From Flavobacteriales bacterium (lineage in GTDB: Bacteria > Bacteroidota > Bacteroidia > NS11-12g > UBA955): 35,624 bases of DNA. The translations under genes were made by a program, and so were the position numbers. The notes under the pieces are model-generated. The model searched no databases, was not told where the DNA came from, and saw only the letters and a list, made by a program, of their open reading frames with translations. The stretch covers positions 1 to 35,624 of the forward strand of contig CANHRE010000023.1 of the NCBI GenBank assembly GCA_947463095.1, read 5' to 3'. Position 1 is the stretch's first letter. Each line of letters starts with the position of its first letter. Shown piece by piece: positions 7,836 through 16,190 of this stretch.

Positions 7836-10418
7836 ATGAAAAAAATTCTTCTAGTAATTGCCGGTGTTGCTGCTTATGCGAGCGGCCTCAGCGCCCAATG
7901 TGGTGATGGAATCAATACCGTAAAGACATTTACGCCGAGCGGATCCTCATTCTCAGCCAGACAATGGAACACAGCGGCCAACTGGTCGCCATCCGGTGTT
8001 CCGGACTGTGATGATGATGTAAGGATTTGGAATGGTATTGCTTACGTTACCTCCGATGTTACTGTTCGCGACATTCGTGTATTTCGCCAGACAACTCCAA
8101 CAGCAGGCATTGGCAAGCTGCGTATAGAGGGGAACTTTTCTGTTTCTTGTCGCAACCTTGTGCTTGATGAAGCGGATGTTGAGTCAAGCACAACAGCACA
8201 ATCAAGAATTACAGCAGACTCTGTGTCCCTTGTAAAGAATGCGCAGATGACCATTCGTTTCCTTACTGTAAAGCGCAGGATTGCCCAGGGAAACAGCAAA
8301 GTGAATATGATGGAATACGGCATCGCTGACCTGAAACATGTGGTACTAAACGATTATGCCACCTTTACCGCTCCTTCAGGCTGGCAGATGAACAACAATA
8401 CCCGAGTGGATGTTCGCGGTGACTTCTTCATTGCCGAACTGGCCAAGTACACACACAACAATGGCCTGTTGCGTTTTATCGATACTGGCAGGAACATGAT
8501 CAACACATCTGGTACTACAGGTAAAATCCGGGAATTCTGGAACATTGAAATCAACAAGAAGCTGGACGGTGCCGGCGACATCACCGAGCCCGGTCGCCTG
8601 AGAACACCCTTTGCATCCACCGAGCGCTGGATTGCCCTGAACAAACTCCACCTGAAAGAAGCTTGTCTGGAACTTTGGAGCACCAGCGAATACATTGAAG
8701 TTCGTGATTCATTGGTGATTGATCCTACCATGTCCAATAATGCACCCAACCGCGGCTTTGGTTTTAACGGCCAGCCGGGTGCCCAGGGTGGCATGTACAT
8801 CCTGATGACCGGTACTAAAAACGGCAACATCGTTTCCAACGGTTCTATGCAGGGTATGTACCACATCAAAATCAACAAGAATACCAGCTCATTGAAGGTG
8901 ATTGTTACCGGAAACCGTCAGGAAATCGGTTCTAATACACATTATGTAGATGTTACTCAGGGCATTCTTGAGTTCGACGGAAGGGGCAATTGCCGCATCA
9001 ATGCCAACACAGTTCCTACCGGTCTGATTGTGCGCAGTGGTGGTCGTCTGGTGGCCCCTGACAATGATTCATTGTTCTTTAACGGCTGCTGGAGCTTCAA
9101 CAATACAAACAGCTTCAATGCCCAATTAAGTACCGTAGTGCTGGACGGTAAAGGCAACAAAAGTAGCTTTACCCATACCCTGGATACCATTTACCTGAAC
9201 AACCTGATCCTGCGTACCAGCGGTGCTACACCAGGTTCTCCTGCCGCACTGACCTGGAATTCTACCCAGGACCGTATGTACGTGCGTGGCAACCTGACCA
9301 CCGATGACACCGCCGGTGCATACATGGGTAACGTTCAATTATTCATTGAAGGAAACCTCAACGCAAAGCAGACTCAGGCAAATTCAGGCAGTCGTTTCCC
9401 CGATCGTGTGCTTTTCGTGGGCAGCAACAACCAGACCGTTACCCTGAGCACTGCGGCAAGAGCAGCCTACGGCAACACCATCACCTTTAACAAGCCAAGC
9501 GGAAGTGTTACACTGAACTCCCCTATGGAAGTTCGCGATGTAACTTTTACTTCAGGCTTGGTCAATACAACTGCTACCAACAAGCTGTTCATCAATCGTC
9601 CTGATTTTATCCGCGGCGGAAATTCATCCTCCTACGTGAATGGTCCTGTTCGTGTGTTGAACGGCGGTTCAAGCACTTTGTGGAATGCAGGTGCCAACAC
9701 TACTGGTAACGTACCTGTTGGTGCAGGTGGGAACTATCGCCCCATCGCCTTCAGTGGTGCCGGAAACGATGAATTTGAAATTACCTACACGGCTTCAAAT
9801 GCGAAATCTACCGACGCCCTTTCTTCACCAATTGATGAAATCACTTCTACCGATATGTGGCGCATTGACCATGTTAGCGGTACCAGCAACTACAAGGTGA
9901 AACTGTTCCTTACCGGCAAACCCGGCGCTTGGAACAATACCGAAGTACGTATTGCTGCGCAGGCTGACGGATCAGCTCCCTGGTACAATCAGGGTGGTAC
10001 TTACTACAGCTCTGACAACATGATTTGGAGCACCAACGTGGACATTACCAAGAGTTATATGCTCTTCACCCATGGCCGCGATGTTCCTGCTCCTATGATG
10101 CTGGTGAAAGAAGGTGTGAGTGGCCGCGAAGTAGCTACCGTTAAGGCTGCAGCCAACGAAGTAGCACCCGCCAACACTGCCCAGCCTGTGAAGTTCAGCG
10201 TGTATCCGAATCCCGTTCAGGATGTTTTGTCCTTCCAGATTCAGCAAGCTGATAAAGGTGTAGTTACCCTGAGCGACATGAGCGGTAAAATGCTCGGTAT
10301 GTATAATTCTGCTGAGGTGAAAACTATTGACATGAGCAAGCTTACTCCTGGAATGTATCTGGTGAGCTTTACCGATGGTTTGAATAAGATTACCCATCGC
10401 GTGGTGAAAAACCAGTAA
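7836..10418 (+). CDS. Large secreted protein with T9SS type A sorting domain
   Basis: 860 residues from the ATG at 7836. A GTG at 7806 in the same frame lies inside the promoter and is rejected. Residues 1-21 form a signal peptide (MKKILLVIAGVAAYASG, cleavage near SAQ). Just after it is a TAANWSPSGVPDCDDDV segment, the pattern that opens many beta-helical surface proteins of Bacteroidota. The middle is a long series of short beta-strand-like segments rich in Asn, Thr, Ser and Gly (for example GILEFDGRGNCRINANT and NLILRTSG), probably a right-handed beta-helix. The last roughly 75 residues are a sorting domain (FSVYPNPVQDVL, then SDMSGKML and LTPGMYLVSF). The protein should be exported by Sec and then carried across the outer membrane by T9SS. 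Adhesin or structural function is a guess; no catalytic motif recognised. Confidence 0.9.
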   Translation: MKKILLVIAGVAAYASGLSAQCGDGINTVKTFTPSGSSFSARQWNTAANWSPSGVPDCDDDVRIWNGIAYVTSDVTVRDIRVFRQTTPTAGIGKLRIEGNFSVSCRNLVLDEADVESSTTAQSRITADSVSLVKNAQMTIRFLTVKRRIAQGNSKVNMMEYGIADLKHVVLNDYATFTAPSGWQMNNNTRVDVRGDFFIAELAKYTHNNGLLRFIDTGRNMINTSGTTGKIREFWNIEINKKLDGAGDITEPGRLRTPFASTERWIALNKLHLKEACLELWSTSEYIEVRDSLVIDPTMSNNAPNRGFGFNGQPGAQGGMYILMTGTKNGNIVSNGSMQGMYHIKINKNTSSLKVIVTGNRQEIGSNTHYVDVTQGILEFDGRGNCRINANTVPTGLIVRSGGRLVAPDNDSLFFNGCWSFNNTNSFNAQLSTVVLDGKGNKSSFTHTLDTIYLNNLILRTSGATPGSPAALTWNSTQDRMYVRGNLTTDDTAGAYMGNVQLFIEGNLNAKQTQANSGSRFPDRVLFVGSNNQTVTLSTAARAAYGNTITFNKPSGSVTLNSPMEVRDVTFTSGLVNTTATNKLFINRPDFIRGGNSSSYVNGPVRVLNGGSSTLWNAGANTTGNVPVGAGGNYRPIAFSGAGNDEFEITYTASNAKSTDALSSPIDEITSTDMWRIDHVSGTSNYKVKLFLTGKPGAWNNTEVRIAAQADGSAPWYNQGGTYYSSDNMIWSTNVDITKSYMLFTHGRDVPAPMMLVKEGVSGREVATVKAAANEVAPANTAQPVKFSVYPNPVQDVLSFQIQQADKGVVTLSDMSGKMLGMYNSAEVKTIDMSKLTPGMYLVSFTDGLNKITHRVVKNQ

Positions 10419-10441
10419 TTTATCTTTCAAGCGACTTGTTG

Positions 10442-10469
10442 AAAAACCCCGGGACTCCCGGGGTTTTTT
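10442..10469 (+). terminator. Rho-independent terminator
   Basis: Perfect stem CCCCGGG (10447-10453) / CCCGGGG (10457-10463) with loop ACT. The stem is extended by an A-run before it and a six-T run after it. It starts 24 bases after the stop of the large T9SS protein gene and ends its transcript. Confidence 0.93.
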
Positions 10470-10541
10470 ATTTTACCGACTGTCGGTTCCCGTTCAAGGA
10501 AACATCATATTTCTGCACCCTTTTTATGAACTTTGCGGTAC

Positions 10542-12092
10542 ATGTCCATCAAAGTAAAATCTGATCACATCCTGAAAAGCCTGCATGTGCCGGCCCGCGC
10601 TGAAAGTGTATGCACCGGAAGCAACTGGATTACCGCTGTAGGATCCATCGAACGCGACATCATCAGCCCGGTGGACGGAAAGAAAATTGGCAGCGTGGTA
10701 TTTGCAACCGATACCGAATATGAAGCCGTGTTGAAGCGTTCTGTGCAGGCTGCAGAAATGTGGAAGCAGTTTCCTGCACCCCGCCGTGGTGAAGTTGTTC
10801 GCCTGATAGGCGAGCAGTTCCGGGAGCATAAGCAGGAATTGGGAGCACTGGTAAGCCTGGAAATGGGCAAAAGCCTGCAGGAAGGCCTGGGTGAAGTTCA
10901 GGAAATGATTGACATCTGCGAATTTGCTGTAGGGCTGAGCAGGCAATTGTATGGTTTGACCATGCACAGCGAGCGCCCCGGTCATCGCATGTATGAACAA
11001 TGGCATCCTCTGGGCGTTACAGCGGTTATTTCTGCCTTCAACTTCCCTGTTGCTGTGTGGAGCTGGAATGCCATGATAGCGGCCATCAGCGGAAACGCCA
11101 CCATCTGGAAACCCAGCGAAAAAACCCCCCTCAGTGCCGTTGCCGTGATGAACATGGTGGCCAGGGTTATCCGAGAACAAGAACTTCCGGAAGGTATATT
11201 TACCCTGATCAACGGCGATGCGCGCATCGGACAGGCGCTGGCAGCCGATTCAAGGGTGGCCATGATTTCAGCAACCGGAAGCACCCGTATGGGCAAGGCC
11301 GTGGCTGAAACCGTAGCCAAAAGAATGGGTAAGTCGCTGTTGGAACTCGGTGGCAACAATGCCATCATCATCACACCAAATGCTGACCTCGACCTGGCAC
11401 TGCGCGCCGTAGTTTTTGGCGCCGTAGGTACAGCCGGCCAACGCTGCACCACCACCCGCAGGGTCATCATCCACGAATCTGTTTACGATGCATTCAAAAC
11501 TCGACTCCTGAAAGCCTATGCACAGCTGAACATCGGTAATCCTCTGGACGAAAAGAACCATATTGGACCGCTCATTGACAAGCAGGCGGTAGAGGCTTAT
11601 GTACGTGCCCTAATCCACCTGAAGCAGGAGGGCGGAACGCTGATATACGGCGGTAAAGTGCTTGAAGGAACGGGATATGAAGGCGGCTGCTATGTGGAGC
11701 CGGCCATCTGCGAAGCCAGAAATCATTACGCCATCGTTCAGGAGGAAACCTTTGCGCCCATCCTGTACCTGATGCCTTATCAGGAGCTGCACGAGGCCAT
11801 CGCCATGCAAAATGATGTGAAACAGGGCCTAAGCAGCGCCATCTTTACCAAGGATCTTTCCGAAGCAGAGCTGTTCCTGTCAGCACAAGGCAGCGATTGC
11901 GGTATTGCTAACGTGAATATCGGTACCAGCGGTGCGGAAATCGGCGGCGCCTTCGGCGGTGAAAAAGAAACCGGTGGCGGCAGGGAAAGCGGCAGCGATA
12001 GCTGGAAGGCCTACATGAGAAGGCAAACCAATACCATCAACTACAGCAAGAACTTACCTCTGGCTCAGGGTATCCGCTTCGATATTGATTAA
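10542..12092 (+). CDS. amaB: ALDH7-type aldehyde dehydrogenase (aminoadipate-semialdehyde / piperideine-6-carboxylate dehydrogenase)
   Basis: 516 residues from the ATG at 10542; an in-frame TTG at 10533 is rejected. Family motifs are SFNFPVAVWSWNAMIAA, SATGSTRMGKAVAE, KSLLELGGNNAIII with general-base Glu268, and VGTAGQRCTTTRR with catalytic Cys302. GQRCTTTRR, the SGAEIGGAFGGEKETGGGRE block and the LPLAQGIRF end are hallmarks of the antiquitin (ALDH7) group rather than of generic ALDHs. Family members oxidise alpha-aminoadipate semialdehyde, in equilibrium with piperideine-6-carboxylate, to aminoadipate using NAD(P)+ in lysine breakdown; related aldehydes are possible substrates. Cytoplasmic. 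A partial -7 element (GAACTTTG, 10528-10535) precedes it. The next gene starts 14 bases after the stop, so it leads a three-gene run. No other lysine-degradation gene is in the window. Confidence 0.93.
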   Translation: MSIKVKSDHILKSLHVPARAESVCTGSNWITAVGSIERDIISPVDGKKIGSVVFATDTEYEAVLKRSVQAAEMWKQFPAPRRGEVVRLIGEQFREHKQELGALVSLEMGKSLQEGLGEVQEMIDICEFAVGLSRQLYGLTMHSERPGHRMYEQWHPLGVTAVISAFNFPVAVWSWNAMIAAISGNATIWKPSEKTPLSAVAVMNMVARVIREQELPEGIFTLINGDARIGQALAADSRVAMISATGSTRMGKAVAETVAKRMGKSLLELGGNNAIIITPNADLDLALRAVVFGAVGTAGQRCTTTRRVIIHESVYDAFKTRLLKAYAQLNIGNPLDEKNHIGPLIDKQAVEAYVRALIHLKQEGGTLIYGGKVLEGTGYEGGCYVEPAICEARNHYAIVQEETFAPILYLMPYQELHEAIAMQNDVKQGLSSAIFTKDLSEAELFLSAQGSDCGIANVNIGTSGAEIGGAFGGEKETGGGRESGSDSWKAYMRRQTNTINYSKNLPLAQGIRFDID

Positions 12093-12106
12093 TCCCCACT
12101 GGGTAC

Positions 12107-13237
12107 ATGAGGTTTAACCTACTCTTTTTGTTGTGCGGCACCGCCGGAACGCTTTCGGCGCAGTACGACAGGGGTATTCAGGTGCAAAGCTACGGCGGCT
12201 TCGTATTTCCGCATCATGAGGAAATGAAGCGCATGGAACAACATGTGGTGGGCCTTGAAGCTGCATGGTATGCCAAGGGAACGGGCTTTAAAGCCATGGA
12301 TCGCCACTTCTGGAGTCCAAGGCTGGGAGCAGGTATGCTCTTTCTGCGTATGGGTGATAGCCTCAACGGTTCGGTGTTCAGCCCCTTGGGTATTATCGAG
12401 TTTAACCTGAAAGAGCGTGCCCGAAGCACCACCACCATGCGCTGCGCCGGCGGCATCGGATACTTTACGCGCCCCTTTAGTCTGGATGGAAACTTGCGCA
12501 ACCGCGCCAATGGCAGCCACCTGAATGGCTTGATGCAGGTGCTCGTTACACGACGGCAGTATGTGGGAAAAAACGCAGAAGCCTCTTTCGGCGTAGGCAT
12601 TACCCACTTCTCTAACGGAAACTGGAAGTTCCCTAACTGGGGCGTGAACATGTTGCTGGGACAGGTTGGCGTTTCCTGGTTCTTTGCTCAGACCCCAGCC
12701 AACAGGCCCTCCTGGCCATTGTACAACGCAGATACGCCGAGCCTCCGCGGATTCTGGAATGTATCTGTACGCACCGGTCGCCGCCAGATTGCCGTTGATG
12801 ATAACCGCAACTTCAACATGTTTATGGGCGAAGTGGTGTACCATCATCCGCAAAGCAGAAGCCGACTCTGGCGCCTTGGGTTGAATTATTTTTTCGACCC
12901 TATTTATCCTTATACCAAATTCGGTCCCTGGCCCATTAAAAATCGTGCCCTGGGTTCCGTTTCGGAACTTTCGCTGCTGTTTGGACATGAATACCGCGTA
13001 GGCCGCGTGGGCATCATCGCCGATGCAGGCCTATATCTGTACCGCCCTACCGACAGTAAACGCATGTACTACGAAGCTGTGGGTTTTAAATACTACCTTA
13101 ATCCTCATGTGGTGCTGATGAACCGCTTAAGGGTGCATCTGTTCACGGCGGACTATATCGAATGGGGCGTGGGCTTCAATTTGCCCGATAAACAGATTAA
13201 GAAACCATTATTCAAAAAGGAGTTTGTTTTATTCTGA
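12107..13237 (+). CDS. Acyloxyacyl hydrolase / lipid A 3-O-deacylase (PagL-like) outer-membrane protein
   Basis: 376 residues with a signal peptide at 1-18 (MRFNLLFLLCGTAGTLSA). The key block GITHFSNGNWKFPNWGVN carries His167, Ser169 and Asn170. It matches the HxSN...PNxGxN signature of PagL-type deacylases, where His and Ser act with an acidic residue. The rest alternates hydrophobic and polar residues and ends in an aromatic strand, consistent with an outer-membrane beta-barrel. At 376 residues it is about twice the length of Pseudomonas PagL, as is usual for the Bacteroidota relatives. The likely role is removing a 3-hydroxy acyl chain from lipid A, altering the outer leaflet; activity is inferred. 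It is 14 bases downstream of the ALDH7 gene and 3 bases upstream of the Rossmann gene. Confidence 0.8.
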   Translation: MRFNLLFLLCGTAGTLSAQYDRGIQVQSYGGFVFPHHEEMKRMEQHVVGLEAAWYAKGTGFKAMDRHFWSPRLGAGMLFLRMGDSLNGSVFSPLGIIEFNLKERARSTTTMRCAGGIGYFTRPFSLDGNLRNRANGSHLNGLMQVLVTRRQYVGKNAEASFGVGITHFSNGNWKFPNWGVNMLLGQVGVSWFFAQTPANRPSWPLYNADTPSLRGFWNVSVRTGRRQIAVDDNRNFNMFMGEVVYHHPQSRSRLWRLGLNYFFDPIYPYTKFGPWPIKNRALGSVSELSLLFGHEYRVGRVGIIADAGLYLYRPTDSKRMYYEAVGFKYYLNPHVVLMNRLRVHLFTADYIEWGVGFNLPDKQIKKPLFKKEFVLF

Positions 13238-13240
13238 TAC

Positions 13241-13888
13241 ATGATACATAAGACTAAAACAGCTGTGCTGGCGGGAGCCGGCGGTGCCACTGGCCGGGTG
13301 CTGCTTGGTATGTTGCTGGAGCATCCGGATTATGTAAAGATTATTGCCCTTGTACGCAAGAAGCTGGACATAAATCATGAACGCCTGGAACAGGTCTTGG
13401 TGAACTTTGATAAGCCAGAAGAACTGTGCATCCCCTGCGATGAGGTGTTTTGCTGCCTGGGAACCACGATGGCGAAGGCAGGAAGTAAGGAGCAATTTTA
13501 TAAAGTGGATCACGATTATGTGCTGTCGCTTGCGAGGGAAACAAAAGCCGCCGGAGCCCGTGCCATGTTTGTGGTATCGGCTGTTGGTGCCGATGTGCAT
13601 TCCCTGATTTTCTACAACCGCGTAAAAGGGGAAACGGAGCGTGACCTTGCAGCAATTGGATTTGAACATTTAAACATCTTCCGTCCGGGGCTGCTGATGG
13701 GTGAACGAAAAGAACGGCGCAGGGGAGAAACCTTCGCCAAGGCCATTTACAGCATCATCAATCCGCTGCTTCCAAAATCCTGGAAGGGCATCCAATTGGA
13801 GCAGTTGGCTGCCGCCATGGTGCATGCTGCAGCGCAGAAAACTTCGGTAAGGGTAAGAATAATACCAAACCGGGAAATGGTTTCATAA
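13241..13888 (+). CDS. NAD(P)-binding Rossmann protein, HTATIP2/TIP30-like atypical SDR
   Basis: 215 residues. The dinucleotide-binding loop GAGGATG spans residues 12-18 right after the first strand. Further landmarks are VFCCLGTTMAKAGSKEQFYKVD, a strand ending in FVVSAVGAD, and a FYNRVKGETE segment giving a Tyr-x3-Lys-like pair, then FRPGLLMGER. This order is that of the HTATIP2 (CC3/TIP30) and Fmp52 branch of atypical short-chain dehydrogenases. Substrates are not established for bacterial members. The ATG is three bases after the PagL-like stop, so cotranscription and probable coupling are clear. No terminator is visible in the 118 bases that follow. Confidence 0.85.
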   Translation: MIHKTKTAVLAGAGGATGRVLLGMLLEHPDYVKIIALVRKKLDINHERLEQVLVNFDKPEELCIPCDEVFCCLGTTMAKAGSKEQFYKVDHDYVLSLARETKAAGARAMFVVSAVGADVHSLIFYNRVKGETERDLAAIGFEHLNIFRPGLLMGERKERRRGETFAKAIYSIINPLLPKSWKGIQLEQLAAAMVHAAAQKTSVRVRIIPNREMVS

Positions 13889-14006
13889 GGTTAAGCCAGC
13901 CTGATAAGTAGATTAGACGGTCATGTGTTTAATTAGTTGTGTTCATAAACATTCTCTCTTTTTATTGTCAGAAATTGATATCATTGTATTCACCAATTTA
14001 AAAACC

Positions 14007-14645
14007 ATGAACAAAACCTCACTGAAATTCGGTTTGATTCTGCTGGCTGCGGCTTCGCTGACTTCATGCACCGTGCAAAAACGTTACCACAACAACGGCT
14101 GGAATGTGGAATTAGGGCTTTTCAAAAAGGACAAACAGGCGCAGCCTGCCGCCAAACAAGAAGCCCGTGTAGCTGCACAACAAGCGGCTCCCGTAAAACA
14201 AGATGAGACCCAGGTTGCATCAGCACCTGTAGTTACCATGCCTGAAGTGGCTGCTGTTGCAGTAACTCCTGCATTGGATGCAGCACGGTCAATGGCTGCT
14301 CCTAAAGCCACTGCCCCTGCAGTGAAGTACCATGCCGCTGCTGTTGCACATCCTGTTGCCGTTGTGAACGCAATGAGTGAAAAGACGGTGAAGCAGATCA
14401 AGAGCGCACCTCTTCAAAAACAAACCACAACTGCTGCTGCAGCTGGCGGTAAGAGCTGGTTGGTGGCCTTAGTGCTCGCTTTATTCCTCGGAGGTTTGGG
14501 CATCCATCGCTTCTACCTGGGTTATACCTGGCAGGGTGTGGTTCAACTGCTTACCCTTGGTGGATTCGGCATTTGGGCGCTTATCGATTTAATCCGCATC
14601 ATCATACGCGATCTGAAGCCGAAGGATGGAGATTATACCGATTAA
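14007..14645 (+). CDS. TM2 domain-containing lipoprotein
   Basis: 212 residues from the ATG at 14007. A longer frame from 13923 exists, but only the 14007 start gives a proper lipoprotein signal (MNKTSLKFGLILLAAASLTSC, lipobox Cys21). After the Cys comes a VQKRYHNNGWNVELG segment, a pattern recurrent in Bacteroidota lipoproteins of this kind. An Ala/Gln/Pro/Val-rich linker covers about residues 45-150. The C-terminus is a TM2 domain: a first helix (WLVALVLALFLGGLGIHRFYLG), a short turn and a second helix (GGFGIWALIDLIRIII). TM2 proteins are small membrane proteins of unknown function. A terminator follows 29 bases after the stop, so the gene appears monocistronic. Confidence 0.88.
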   Translation: MNKTSLKFGLILLAAASLTSCTVQKRYHNNGWNVELGLFKKDKQAQPAAKQEARVAAQQAAPVKQDETQVASAPVVTMPEVAAVAVTPALDAARSMAAPKATAPAVKYHAAAVAHPVAVVNAMSEKTVKQIKSAPLQKQTTTAAAAGGKSWLVALVLALFLGGLGIHRFYLGYTWQGVVQLLTLGGFGIWALIDLIRIIIRDLKPKDGDYTD

Positions 14646-14674
14646 CTGAACATCTTTTAGTAAGAATAACATGG

Positions 14675-14704
14675 AAAGCCGGCAATTTGCCGGCTTTCTT
14701 TTTG
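14675..14704 (+). terminator. Rho-independent terminator after TM2 lipoprotein
   Basis: Stem AAAGCCGGCA (14675-14684) / TGCCGGCTTT (14688-14697) with loop ATT, followed by CTTTTTTT-type U-rich bases. The start of the next gene's promoter overlaps its end. Confidence 0.92.
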
Positions 14705-14711
14705 TCCGTTC

Positions 14712-14719
14712 TACCTTTG
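14712..14719 (+). promoter_or_regulatory. -7 promoter element of second EamA gene
   Basis: TACCTTTG is a perfect TAnnTTTG match only four bases before the GTG start at 14724. A TTTG at 14686-14689, 22 bases upstream, could serve as the -33 element and lies in the loop and descending arm of the preceding terminator. The transcript would be leaderless or nearly so. Confidence 0.6.
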
Positions 14720-14723
14720 CCCT

Positions 14724-15623
14724 GTGTCGAAAGCCCAAAGCCAAGCCTTGTTACGCCTGCACCTAGCCGTGCTGCTCTGGGGTTTTACTGCCGTACTGGG
14801 GAAGTTGATTTCCTATGCTAGTTTTAACCTGGTATGGCACCGTATGTTCCTCACCACCCTGATTTACCTGTTCATGCCGGCGGTATGGAGGGGTTTTCGT
14901 ACACTGGATTTACGTCATCTGCGGGTGTTTGCCGGTATTGGTGTATTGATAGCACTGCACTGGGTAACCTTTTATGGCAGCATCAAAATTGGCAACAGCG
15001 TGTCGCTGGCGCTGGGTTGCTTTGGCGCGGTGAGTTTTTTCGCGGCCATTCTGGAGCCCCTCATCACGCGCAGCCCCTTCCGCAAACACGAATTGCTGCT
15101 GGGCTTATTGGTGCTGCTGGGTCTGGCCCTGATCTATCAGGCGCGTCCCCGCGAACAAGTAGCCGCTGCCAACTTCATGGCCGCCGCCGGTGTGGGTATC
15201 GTTTCGGCGTTCCTGGCTGCCTTGTTCAGCGTACTCAATAAAAAATACCTGAGCACCCACAGCACCTTGAGTGTTTCCACCGTAGAACTGGGTTCAGGGT
15301 TTTTGTTTCTCAGCCTCTTGCTGCCCTGGCTGGCTGGTCCTGGTTTCGTTTGGGTTCCTCAGGGTTGGGATATCCTATGGGATTTATTGCTGGCGCTGAT
15401 TTGTACCAATCTGGCGTTTTTCCTCGGTACCGATGCGCTCAAGCATGTTTCCGCCTTCACCGCCAACCTTGCCGTGAACCTGGAACCCGTATATGGAATA
15501 CTGTTTGCGGCCTTCTTGTTTAAAGAATACGAAGTGTTGAACATGTGGTTTTATGCCGGTGCGGGTGTCATCCTGCTGTCGGTCATCCTGCAACCCGTCA
15601 TGAAGAAATATGCAGCCCATTGA
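14724..15623 (+). CDS. EamA/DMT-family transporter
   Basis: 299 residues starting at GTG 14724; no ATG is available before the first helix. There are ten hydrophobic segments in two EamA repeats: LHLAVLLWGFTAVLGKLI opens repeat 1, and LICTNLAFFLGTDALKHVSAFTANLAVNLEPVYG is the well-conserved end of repeat 2, shown here as two short landmarks, TDALKHVSAF and NLEPVYG. The latter is typical of metabolite exporters of the RhaT/YdcZ-like superfamily. Inner membrane; substrate unknown. It is only distantly similar to the other EamA protein at 6722, so this is not a recent duplication. The end overlaps the nitroreductase start by 14 bases, implying a two-gene operon. Confidence 0.93.
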   Translation: MSKAQSQALLRLHLAVLLWGFTAVLGKLISYASFNLVWHRMFLTTLIYLFMPAVWRGFRTLDLRHLRVFAGIGVLIALHWVTFYGSIKIGNSVSLALGCFGAVSFFAAILEPLITRSPFRKHELLLGLLVLLGLALIYQARPREQVAAANFMAAAGVGIVSAFLAALFSVLNKKYLSTHSTLSVSTVELGSGFLFLSLLLPWLAGPGFVWVPQGWDILWDLLLALICTNLAFFLGTDALKHVSAFTANLAVNLEPVYGILFAAFLFKEYEVLNMWFYAGAGVILLSVILQPVMKKYAAH

Positions 15624-16182
15624 CCAGATCATCCACCAGCGCAGAAGTCATTTCCTGCCTGATTTCAGCGGGGATAAAGTCCCTGATTCCCTGATTCACA
15701 GATTGCTGGAAAACGCACATCAGGCGCCTTCGCACAAGGCTACGTTTCCCTGGCGCTTTTGCGTGTTCAGTGGTCCTGCCCTGGAGCGGCTCAGTATGGA
15801 AATGGTGCATTGGCAGGAGCAGCAGCCCGATGCGGCTGTCTTCAGCCCTGAAAAACGCGCAAAAATTTTAAGCTATCCGCAGAAGCTGAGTCATGTAATC
15901 GGGCTCGGGGTTCATATCAGCGGAAAAGTTCCGGCTTGGGAAGAAGACGCGGCCCTGGCCATGGCGGTGCAGAATATCTACCTGACCCTGGTTGAAGAAC
16001 CTCATGCTGCCGGGTACTGGAGCACGGGCAATGGAACAGGTTCAGAAACCATGAGTAAACTATGTGGTTTTGATACAGAAACCATACACCGGGGCTGGTG
16101 CTTGATTGGTCATGTGGAAACCAAGAGAACCCAAGCGGGAAGGCCGCCGCTTGAGCAGGTGGTGAACTGGTTTGCCCGCTGA
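15610..16182 (+). CDS. Nitroreductase family protein
   Basis: 190 residues, typical for small FMN-dependent nitroreductases of the YdjA type. The FMN-binding start is IIHQRRSHFLPDFSGDKV with the RRS signature, followed by LLENAHQAPSHKATFPWRF. Later landmarks are AALAMAVQNIYLTLVE and GYWSTGNGTGSE. These enzymes reduce nitro compounds or quinone-like acceptors with NAD(P)H; the natural substrate is usually unknown. Cytoplasmic dimer expected. The ATG lies inside the last codons of the EamA gene, so translation is probably coupled. The stop is eight bases from the end of the convergent FG-GAP gene, with no terminator between. Confidence 0.9.
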   Translation: MQPIDQIIHQRRSHFLPDFSGDKVPDSLIHRLLENAHQAPSHKATFPWRFCVFSGPALERLSMEMVHWQEQQPDAAVFSPEKRAKILSYPQKLSHVIGLGVHISGKVPAWEEDAALAMAVQNIYLTLVEEPHAAGYWSTGNGTGSETMSKLCGFDTETIHRGWCLIGHVETKRTQAGRPPLEQVVNWFAR

Positions 16183-16190
16183 GTTCCTGC

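Noticed and set aside
12119-12988. 289-codon minus-strand open frame
   Set aside because: Antisense shadow of the PagL-like gene, which has a signal peptide and catalytic motif; the antisense product has no recognisable fold.
6722-15623. Recent duplication of the two EamA transporter genes
   Set aside because: The proteins share only family-level features; helix sequences and starts differ widely.
16183-16190. Terminator between convergent nitroreductase and FG-GAP genes
   Set aside because: Only eight bases lie between the stops and no stem with a T-run is present in the flanks.
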